This document shows, one piece after another, positions 49,418 to 56,978 of a stretch of 64,000 bases of DNA; within the stretch, counting starts at the first letter, position 1, and each line of letters starts with the position of its first letter. The DNA is taken from positions 248,001 through 312,000 of the forward strand of contig NZ_BBLT01000006.1 in assembly GCF_000775915.1 (NCBI RefSeq), written 5' to 3'. The DNA comes from Sporocytophaga myxococcoides (GTDB lineage: Bacteria > Bacteroidota > Bacteroidia > Cytophagales > Cytophagaceae). Made by a program: the position numbers and the translations under genes. The notes below the pieces were generated by a model. That model had not been told where the DNA came from and made no database searches. It was given only the letters and a program-made list of their open reading frames with translations.

Positions 49418-49660
49418 TCAGATTCCTGATTGAAATTGCAATTTGTTTTATAACTATCAGATCCTTCGCAGGGCTCAGGATGACAAAGAAGGGACTATGC
49501 TTATCGCACTGTACTTTGCCTTCGTCATGTTGAGCTTGCGAAACATCTGAGCCTTCCAACAGAATAAACTTTACCTATCTTTAGGATTCTTGCTTGATAT
49601 TGCTAGTTTATTTATAACTATCAGATTCTTCGCAGGTCTCAGGATGACAAAGGAAAGCGA
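49418..49660. repeat. Palindromic tandem repeat array, left block
   Basis: One full and one partial unit with the word TAACTATCAG at 49451 and 49615 (period 164 bp). Each full unit has an imperfect inverted repeat: CAGATCCTTCGCAGGGCTCA on one side and CTTTGTCATGTTGAGCTTGC / AACATCTGAG on the other, about 32-bp arms with a loop of about 30 bp. The last unit stops at AGGATGACAAAGGAAAG. Confidence 0.85.
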
Positions 49661-49711
49661 CACATTTAATACGAGGCGTTACCATGAGGAATAAGTGACT
49701 CATTTGAAAAA

Positions 49712-50011
49712 TTAAATTTCATCATTCAGAAAATTCCATTCAGGATTAAATTCATCAATCAACTTCACTTTTTTATCTCTTGTCCACCCTTTTATTTCTT
49801 TTTCTCTTTCTATAGCATGATTTATATAGGAATGCCTTTCAAAATAAATAAGGTTATAGCAAAAATATCTTCCTGCAAAGGTTTTCTTTTTTCCCTTACA
49901 ATCTTCATAATGCTGATTCATTCTTGTATAAAGATCATTTGTAACACCTACATATAAAACCGTCTTTTTCGGATTTGTAGTTATATAAACAAAGAAATTA
50001 TAATCTCTCAA
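49712..50011 (-). CDS. GIY-YIG endonuclease family protein
   Basis: 99 residues from a TTG start (a stop codon lies four codons upstream in frame, so the TTG is the only option). The GIY-YIG core is VYITTNPKKTVLYVGVTNDL, with the conserved Tyr pair, R in YTRMNQHY, and the catalytic Glu in AIEREKEIKGWTR. Single-domain members of this UPF0213/YhbQ-like group are common in Bacteroidota and act on DNA by inference. It sits exactly between two blocks of palindromic repeats. Confidence 0.9.
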   Translation of the reverse strand: MRDYNFFVYITTNPKKTVLYVGVTNDLYTRMNQHYEDCKGKKKTFAGRYFCYNLIYFERHSYINHAIEREKEIKGWTRDKKVKLIDEFNPEWNFLNDEI

Positions 50012-50049
50012 ACCATTTAATTATTTAAAAATTGTATCCATTGTATAAC

Positions 50050-51150
50050 CATCTGAGTTTTCAAAAGAATGGAACATGAAATATCTGTCAGATTCTTGCT
50101 TGATATTGCAATTTGATTTATAACTATCAGATCCTTCGCAGGACTCAGGATGACAAAGAAGGGACTATGCTTATAGCACTGTGCTTTGCCTTTGTCATGT
50201 TGAACTTGTGAGACATCTGAGTTTTCCATAAAAATAAACTTTACCTATCTGTCAAATTCTTGCTTGATATTGCTAGTTTATTTATAACTATCAGATCCTT
50301 CGAAGGGCTCAGGATGACAAAGAAGGACTATGCTTATAGCACAGTACTTTGCCTTTGTCATGTTGAGCTAGCGAAACATTTGAGCTTTCCAAAAGAATAA
50401 CCTTTACCTATCTGTCAAATTCTTGCTTGATATTGCTAGTTTATTTATAACTATCAAATCCTTCGCAGGGCTCAGGATGACAATGAAGGACAATGCTTAT
50501 AGCACTGTAATTTGCCTTTGTCATGTTGAACTTGTGAAACATCTGAGCCTTCTAAAAGAATAACTTTAACTATCTGTCAAATTCTTGCTTGAAATTGCAA
50601 TTTGATTTATAACTATCAGTTCCTTCGCAGGGCTCAGGATGACAAAGAAGGGCTATTCATATAGCACTGTAATTTGCCTTTGTCATATTGAGCTAGCGAA
50701 ACATCTGAGTTTTCCAAAAGAATAACCTTTACCTATCTTTCAAATTCTTGCTTGATATTGCAAGTTTATTTATAACTATCAAATCCTTCGCAGGCTCAGG
50801 ATGACAATGAAGGACAATGCTTATAGCACTGTAATTTGCCTTTGTCATGTTGAGCTTGTGAAACATCTGAGTTTTCTAAAAGAATAACCTTTACCCATCT
50901 TTCGGATTCTTGCTTGATATTGCTAGTTTATTTATAACTATCAAATCCTTCGCAGGCTCAGGATGACAAAGAAGGACTATGCTTATAGCACAGTGCTTTG
51001 CCTTTGTCATGTTGAGCTAGCGAAACATCTGAGCTTTCCAAAAGAATAACCTTTACCTATCTGTCAAATTCTTGCTTGATATTGCAAGTTTATGTATAAC
51101 TATCAGATCCTTTGCGGGGCTCAGGATGACAAAGGAAAGTGACATTCTCA
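50050..51150. repeat. Palindromic tandem repeat array, right block
   Basis: Six full units and a truncated seventh with TAACTATCAR words at 50121, 50285, 50448, 50610, 50773, 50935 and 51097; periods 162-164 bp. In the first unit the inverted arms are 50126-50158 and 50190-50221. The last unit stops at the same AGGATGACAAAGGAAAG boundary as the left block. Short frames over it, with peptides such as VILSPAKDL, are artefacts of the repeat. Confidence 0.9.
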
Positions 51151-51223
51151 GTGCACGGGGAGGCTATTCTGGATAATGCAGCTTTCTAAAAATTCATTCA
51201 TGACCAGATCTACCACCTGCTGA

Positions 51224-51859
51224 TTAAATAGCATATTTAGTGGCCGGATCACTCCAGGCACTTTGCCCTGCCGATGCTACTGCAGCAACTTTAAACCAGT
51301 ATTTTGTACCACTTTCCAGATTCTTTATAGTAGCTCTGGACTTGGTAGAAATAATGGCAACACTCCAGCTTTCATCTTTGCTCAAGTCTGATGTAAGCTG
51401 TACTACATAACTCTTAGCACCTTTTACTGAATCCCAGGAAAGCTCTATTTCCTTTTCATTGGCTGCCACAGCCAGTAAGCCTTCCGGTGCTGAAGGAATT
51501 CCAGTAGGAGTCTTTGAAGCTTTTACGCTCATTCCCGCCAGCTTAATTTTGATTTCATCTCCCTTTGCTGTGCTTTCTACAAAAGCAGCCAGTTGATTCA
51601 GGACAGCATCAAGCTCTGATGATTTGTCATCTAAAATACTGTACTTGGTTGAAACAGTTTGTCGGGCTAGCTTTACATCTGCATGTGCTTTTTCCAATTC
51701 CCCAATAGCAGAACCCACTGTTTCCAGTGATGGAATAGGTGAAGGAAATTGTTCGTTTGCTGTAAGTGCCTGTACAATTTGTCTGGCGAGAGTAAGTTTT
51801 TCTTCTACGGAAGACCCTCTAAGGTTAAGCTTAACCTTTGCTTTTTTAGCGGTTGTCAT
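51224..51859 (-). CDS. Fibronectin type III domain protein
   Basis: 211 residues. An N-terminal helical segment (about 1-100; KVKLNLRGSSVEEKLTLARQ and long charged stretches predict a helical bundle or coiled coil), then a fibronectin type III domain (about 115-211: APEGLLAVAANEKEIELSWD, SYVVQLTSD, ATIKNLESGTKYWFKVAAV, GQSAWSDPA). No signal peptide. Such proteins are found in Bacteroidota without known role. The gene begins downstream of the repeat array. Confidence 0.82.
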   Translation of the reverse strand: MTTAKKAKVKLNLRGSSVEEKLTLARQIVQALTANEQFPSPIPSLETVGSAIGELEKAHADVKLARQTVSTKYSILDDKSSELDAVLNQLAAFVESTAKGDEIKIKLAGMSVKASKTPTGIPSAPEGLLAVAANEKEIELSWDSVKGAKSYVVQLTSDLSKDESWSVAIISTKSRATIKNLESGTKYWFKVAAVASAGQSAWSDPATKYAI

Positions 51860-52157
51860 AGCTGATATGTTTAATGTTGATAAAAAAATGATGGGACAAA
51901 AGTTTAAATATTGCCAATCAAATGCAAGAAATTTTTAAAAAATATTTTGTTGCATCTGTTTATGTGTCAGGTGTTTTTATGATTTTTTTTAGGTAGAAAA
52001 CAAAGTCTACTAATATATAAGAAAAAATAGAAAATAAATAAGAAGAAAAAATTTCAATGACAAAATCAATTTCAGAATAAATAGCTCTTTCACCTATCTG
52101 AAATTCTAAAAAAGCATTGATTATATTCATTCTGATAAGTAAAAAAAACAATTTTAT

Positions 52158-52382
52158 TGCATGTAAATCAGAATTACAGTCTTGCAAATCAGAATTACAA
52201 GCTTGTAAACTGAAATTACAGTCTTGCAAATTGAAATTACAAACATGTAAATAGAAATTACAAGCATGTAAACTGGAATTACAAGCATGCAAATCGAAAT
52301 TACAATCTTGCAAAGTGGGATTACTGTCTTGTAAATTGTAAATTCAAGTTTGAAAAATGAAATTACAGTCATGCAAAATGAA
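52158..52382. repeat. 21-bp tandem repeat (about 11 units)
   Basis: Ten complete units and a partial one at exact 21-bp spacing (starting 52158, 52179, 52200, ... 52368), consensus close to AGCATGCAAATTGAAATTACA. The phase is a multiple of three, so more than one minus-strand frame remains open. One 117-codon minus frame (52313-51960) would encode heptads such as CNFDLHA but continues into unremarkable sequence; coding is uncertain. Confidence 0.85.
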
Positions 52383-52528
52383 GCCTCTTCATGAAAATCA
52401 TTATTTCTTTGAATGAAATGATATACACACGAATGTTATTTCGGATATTATGACCTGTCCGAGGTTTGGTCTGTGGGAGTATTGTAATTGGATGAGGGGA
52501 TCAGCTTCTCCATTTAGCTGCGATTCGA

Positions 52529-53002
52529 TTATTTCTCATCCCAAATCCTTCTTAATAGTGGAGTGATTCTAAATTCTTCAATTTCGGATTCGTATAATGT
52601 CCATTTGTATATTGTATACTTGTGGATTTCAAAATCCTGATTTAAGAGATCTCGTACTTGATCTGCGATGTTTTCGAAGTTCTTCTTATTCTCAAATTCA
52701 TCTAAAGCGTATAGAATAGCCTCCATTAAGACAAACTTTTCATCTTCATCTGTGATTTGTCCATATTCTTTAAGGCATATGTTAATGTCAATTTCATTCG
52801 AAATTTCCAATGGCCAATCCTGCATCCAATCTTTACAGGTCCAACCAAATTTATTGATTAAGGAATCTATAGCTGCCTTAGTTGAATATCTTGGCTCAGG
52901 TTTTCCTGTCTTCATATTTTTAATATTATCCAATTTTAACCAATATTCCAATAATCCTTTAAGGAAGATATTTAAAGCAAAAGCCAGGACTTGCCTTCGC
53001 AT
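52529..53002 (-). CDS. Hypothetical protein (157 aa)
   Basis: Not recognised. A soluble, acidic-helical protein with the recurrent-looking features GWTCKDWMQDWPLEISNEI, a helical middle (EKFVLMEAILYALDEFENK) and a C-terminal YKWTLYESEIEEFRITPLLR. The last motif recalls immunity-protein-like and SMI1-unrelated families but no assignment is safe. The first ATG at 53002 may be upstream of the true start; M30 (MKTGKPEPRYS) is an alternative. Neighbours are a tandem repeat and the defence island. Confidence 0.6.
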   Translation of the reverse strand: MRRQVLAFALNIFLKGLLEYWLKLDNIKNMKTGKPEPRYSTKAAIDSLINKFGWTCKDWMQDWPLEISNEIDINICLKEYGQITDEDEKFVLMEAILYALDEFENKKNFENIADQVRDLLNQDFEIHKYTIYKWTLYESEIEEFRITPLLRRIWDEK

Positions 53003-53601
53003 GGGGATTTAAAAAGAATAAATGATATGGTAGATGGTAATGTATTCTCGGAAATCCTCGTTGACCAAACGAGGACTTTTGGGGCAATGTCAAATAGACT
53101 TCAATCAGAGGGAGGAGTTGTTTATGTATGCTGCAAAAATAATGTAACAGAAATGCATATGATTCAGTAACTTCTTTTACAAAAAAATCGTAGGTTACAA
53201 CATATTTTATATATTTGCCATTGGGACTATTTTTAATGCTATTATTTTGTTTTTTAAAGATTTTTGTGTGGTGCGTTTATAGTGCATAAGATAATCCAAA
53301 GATTTATTTTATAGGGATAGAGGCTTAGGCCTATTCATTAGTACCTCAAGTTATAAATAAACTTGCTTTCATTTTGTGGGAAGAAGTCAAATAGATTTCC
53401 GCCAGAGGGGAGATATAAGTTGGATAAACGCCATATTGCATTTATTTAAATGTTAGCACCATTTGTAGATTAATAGCTAGTATGTCAGGGCACGGAGCAA
53501 AGGTTTTACGATTGTTACTTGTAAGTATTAAATCATAGTTGCTTATTTTACTAAGCAAAATATAAATATAATATGTAACTGTAGTTTATTTTTACTTTAC
53601 T
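53003..53601. other. Intergenic region upstream of the RT-nitrilase gene, with repeats
   Basis: AT-rich, no supported gene. Contains a partial copy (about 53088-53122, GTCAAATAGACTTCAATCAG) and a fuller copy (53361-53413) of the dispersed TTTGTGGG repeat. Promoter of the downstream RT gene is presumably within the last 150 bp. Confidence 0.5.
53361..53413. repeat. Left direct repeat flanking the defence pair
   Basis: Copy of the dispersed repeat (ACTTGCTTTCATTTTGTGGG start, AGTCAAATAGA, CCAGAGGGGAG end), in the same orientation as the copy at 59767-59822. About 190 bp upstream of the RT gene. Confidence 0.6.
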
Positions 53602-56600
53602 ATGTATTATTACTATAACTATATTCCTTCTACTGTTGAAGACGCTTTTAGAAAACTTCAATCCTATATATACTTTGAAAGTACGGACTTATATTTACGA
53701 AATCAATTAGCTGAATTTATTTCTGATGGAAAAATAGATGAAAAGCTAGATAGTATAAGTAAAAAACTATCTGAAAATGAAGGCACATTTAAGTATAGTG
53801 ACATTAAATTAAGATATTATCCCAAAAAAGTATCAAATTCTTTTAAAAAGATTGATTCAGCATATATTCCACCAAATTTTTACACCAATCAAATTTTTAC
53901 TGATAATGCAGAGGTTGAAAATATTGCAGTTTTTGCTGACGTACCAATGGAACTTCAAATCATTGCAGTACTTTGGATTCTTAAATATGGTTTTGTATTG
54001 GATAAAAATCTTAGTAAACATTGTTATGGAAACAGATTAATACTCCCAACTAATGAATTCTCTGGACAAGGAAGAAGTTTATTTAAACCTTATATAAAGC
54101 AGTACCAAAAATGGTGGTCCAATGGTTTAAGAGAAGCAAAAGAATTATTAGATAAGGGTGAAGATGTAACCATAATTACATTTGATTTCAAAGATTACTT
54201 TCATAGTGTTGAATTAAATTTTTCTGTTTTAGAGAAGGAGTTGTCAGAATTGCATAATGACTTTGATCCTAACGACATTATTCATAAAGTATTTCGAAAA
54301 ATTCATGAAGAATATAAAAAATGTTTAAGGGAAATAGATCATCCTTCAGCAAGTTTATCCATGGAAGATGTCGTACCCTTACCTATTTCATTGTTAAGCT
54401 CATTTATTCTAGGAAATTGGCATTTAAAAAAGTTTGACAAAGAAATTTTAGATAAACTAAATCCTGTTTATTATGGTAGGTATGTCGATGATAATATTGT
54501 TGTTATAAGAGACTCTGTGATTAAAGAATTTAATAAAGAACATATAGAAGATCTAAGACAAAATTTCATTAAAGAATATGCATTTTTCGAAGACATAAGA
54601 GAAGAAAAAAAGATTAACATTTTAATGTATTTCATTTTTAAATACTTAGATAAAATATTTGTACCTGCAGTTGATGCAAAGGTAAAAGACAATTTGAAAT
54701 TTCATCTACTTCAAAATGGCCTTTCAAATATTTTTTTACAAAACGAAAAGCTTTTTATTTACCAATTTAATGCAGAACATTCTCCGAATTTAATAAACAA
54801 ATTTATTGAAGAACAAAAGGAAAGAAGTAGTGAATTTAGATTTTTGTCAGATGATGCAGATGAATCATTTAGCGATTTTGAAGAAAATACATTTGAATCA
54901 AACTTTGAAACTATTGATGTAAACAAAGCACGCTTTAAAAGTCTTGAGGATAATAAGTTTAAATTATCAGTCTTTTTTGCCAAACTAATCAAAAGGAAAA
55001 TTTTAAATGGGAAAGATTATAAAAATGATGAATTAAACAAAATACAGAAATATTTTCAGGGGATTTACTCGATTAAACACTACTACTTTTGGGAAAAGCT
55101 ATTTACTCTATATGTGGTATCGAATGACCATGAAAAATTTTCTAAACTATTAATTACAATAATAAACCAACTCGAAAAAATTCAGATAAAAAGTCAGATA
55201 AATATATCAAGGGAAAAATTAATTGGTTCTTTAAACAAGCATTTAATTTATTCTTTAGAAATGTCTTTAGGCTTGAATCCACGATTTCTTACAAAGAAGA
55301 TCTTAAAAATTGTTGAAGAAAAAATTACTCATAATTTAAATATTAGAAAATTTAGAAATTCACATTTACTGAGAAAACAATATATTTATTATCCTCTAAT
55401 TCAATTTACTCAAAGCATAAAGGATGATCAATCATCCTTATTTGATCCTAATTTTTTTAATAGTAGGGACTGGAAAGAAAAGGATTTTTTGATTATTAAT
55501 AAATCTTATATTCCTTATCGAGTAAAATTTTATGAAACTTGTTTATTTACCTTTTACCAAACAATTTATTTAAAAACCATCCACCAAAATCTTAACAACA
55601 AAAGATGGCTAAATGATATTTTAAATAGTGAAAAATATTTAAATGACTCATTTGATTTATTTTATAGGATCAATATTTCGACATTTTCTCAAGATAAAGA
55701 AGTGGTACGTGATAAATACTTCAAATTAGGCAATTTAGACTCCTTTGAAGAAATAAAACATGATACTGAAGGGAGAGTAAAAGATAATTATAAAAATTTT
55801 GAAACATCCGAAATATATCTTCAGAATGGGAGTAAAGAGTTAAAAACATGTCGTATAGGCTTAGTAAATCTTTATGTTGATTTTGTGAATTATGAAAAAA
55901 GCTTAGATGGAAAACCTAATTTATCATCTGACAGGATTGAACTATATTCTTCCATTTTAGATAAAGTGAATGAGATAAAAGATATTGATTTATTTGTTCA
56001 GCCAGAATTAAGTCTACCTCATGCACTTCTATATACTTATATCAAAAACTGCGCTAATAAACAAATTGGGTTAGTTTCTGGAGTAGAACATTTAAAGGCG
56101 AAAAATGTAGGTTATAATTTTGTTTTAACATCATTGCCTATAAATGTTTTTGGTGATAAAGATGCTATTCCAATCATTCGCCTCAAGAATCACTATGCAC
56201 CTGAAGAGGAAGAATGGATTAGAGGCAAAAAAATGGTTGTTCCTAAGCCAAATCCATACCGTTACGACCTATTTGTCTGGAGAAATGTATATTTTGCAAC
56301 ATATTATTGTTATGAATTGGCAGATGTATTTCATAGAATGGCTTTCTATTCTAAAATTGATTTTATCTGTGCTCCAGTTTGGAATGTTGATACACATTAT
56401 TATAATAGTATCGTAGAATCAGCCAGTAGGGAATTACATTGTTATTTTATAAAAGTAAATACATCACAATATGGAGAAACAAGAGTAACGAGACCTACTA
56501 ATATTGATAGAAGAGATAAAGTAAGAGTAAAAGGAGGGACAGTGGACGACTATAAAGTTGCTGTACTTGTTGCAGACTTGGACATAGAAAAATTAAGAAA

Positions 56601-56745
56601 ATTTCAAAAATTGGAGTATTCCGCACAGAAAGACCTGAATAAAGATAAAAAATGGTTTAAACCTACTCCCCCAGATTTTCCTGTTGAAAGTGTATGGATT
56701 AGAGACAACAAAAAAATGTTTAGTGAAAAAAGAAATGAGGATTAA
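53602..56745 (+). CDS. Reverse transcriptase-nitrilase fusion, DRT type 1 (UG1)-like defence protein
   Basis: 1047 residues. The RT domain occupies about 60-400: motif A is TFDFKDYFHSV with D195, and motif C is YGRYVDDNIVV with the YVDD box at 294-297. A helical linker region (about 400-760) follows. The C-terminal nitrilase/CN-hydrolase domain (about 770-1030) keeps a plausible Glu-Lys-Cys triad: E802 in FVQPELSLP, K near RGKKMVVPKP (876-882) and C903 in ATYYCYELADV. RT-nitrilase fusions of the UG1 group were reported to protect bacteria from phage as DRT type 1. It likely acts as phage-triggered RT; the nitrilase effector is inferred. Converges on the NACHT gene. Confidence 0.9.
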   Translation: MYYYYNYIPSTVEDAFRKLQSYIYFESTDLYLRNQLAEFISDGKIDEKLDSISKKLSENEGTFKYSDIKLRYYPKKVSNSFKKIDSAYIPPNFYTNQIFTDNAEVENIAVFADVPMELQIIAVLWILKYGFVLDKNLSKHCYGNRLILPTNEFSGQGRSLFKPYIKQYQKWWSNGLREAKELLDKGEDVTIITFDFKDYFHSVELNFSVLEKELSELHNDFDPNDIIHKVFRKIHEEYKKCLREIDHPSASLSMEDVVPLPISLLSSFILGNWHLKKFDKEILDKLNPVYYGRYVDDNIVVIRDSVIKEFNKEHIEDLRQNFIKEYAFFEDIREEKKINILMYFIFKYLDKIFVPAVDAKVKDNLKFHLLQNGLSNIFLQNEKLFIYQFNAEHSPNLINKFIEEQKERSSEFRFLSDDADESFSDFEENTFESNFETIDVNKARFKSLEDNKFKLSVFFAKLIKRKILNGKDYKNDELNKIQKYFQGIYSIKHYYFWEKLFTLYVVSNDHEKFSKLLITIINQLEKIQIKSQINISREKLIGSLNKHLIYSLEMSLGLNPRFLTKKILKIVEEKITHNLNIRKFRNSHLLRKQYIYYPLIQFTQSIKDDQSSLFDPNFFNSRDWKEKDFLIINKSYIPYRVKFYETCLFTFYQTIYLKTIHQNLNNKRWLNDILNSEKYLNDSFDLFYRINISTFSQDKEVVRDKYFKLGNLDSFEEIKHDTEGRVKDNYKNFETSEIYLQNGSKELKTCRIGLVNLYVDFVNYEKSLDGKPNLSSDRIELYSSILDKVNEIKDIDLFVQPELSLPHALLYTYIKNCANKQIGLVSGVEHLKAKNVGYNFVLTSLPINVFGDKDAIPIIRLKNHYAPEEEEWIRGKKMVVPKPNPYRYDLFVWRNVYFATYYCYELADVFHRMAFYSKIDFICAPVWNVDTHYYNSIVESASRELHCYFIKVNTSQYGETRVTRPTNIDRRDKVRVKGGTVDDYKVAVLVADLDIEKLRKFQKLEYSAQKDLNKDKKWFKPTPPDFPVESVWIRDNKKMFSEKRNED

Positions 56746-56875
56746 GAGATAGCCTATTCAATTTCTATGACTTGAAGATTAGAAAATAACTATTACAATT
56801 TATCCGCTTAAATATTTTATAATCACGGTTTCCAGATAACCTCTATACGCCCATCACAATGAGTTTTATTTAATT

Positions 56876-56947
56876 TTGGGGGGCAATATCTGCCGGAATG
56901 GCAGTAGCTGCCCCCGGGGGCAACTTCCCGGAATAAGGGGGCAATAT
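56876..56947. repeat. GC-rich palindromic block between the defence genes
   Basis: In a very AT-rich context, 72 bp with the perfect palindrome TGCCCCCGGGGGCA (56909-56922), the hairpin CTGCC/GGCAG (56890-56904) inside an outer GGGGGCA/TGCCCCC stem, and the word GGGGGCAATAT twice (56879, 56937). May terminate transcription between the convergent genes or be an insertion scar. Confidence 0.6.
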
Positions 56948-56978
56948 GATCTGGGATCTCTAGCATACACTAAAGGCT

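Noticed and set aside
49338-50229. Two minus-strand frames with VILSPAKDL peptides
   Set aside because: They are translations of the palindromic array units, a known source of spurious annotations in this phylum.
51960-52372. Minus-strand frames of 117 and 72 codons over the 21-bp repeat
   Set aside because: The repeat length is a multiple of three and lacks stops, so several frames stay open without selection; kept only as a repeat.
52158-52382. CRISPR array
   Set aside because: Units are directly adjacent without unique spacers and no cas genes are nearby.
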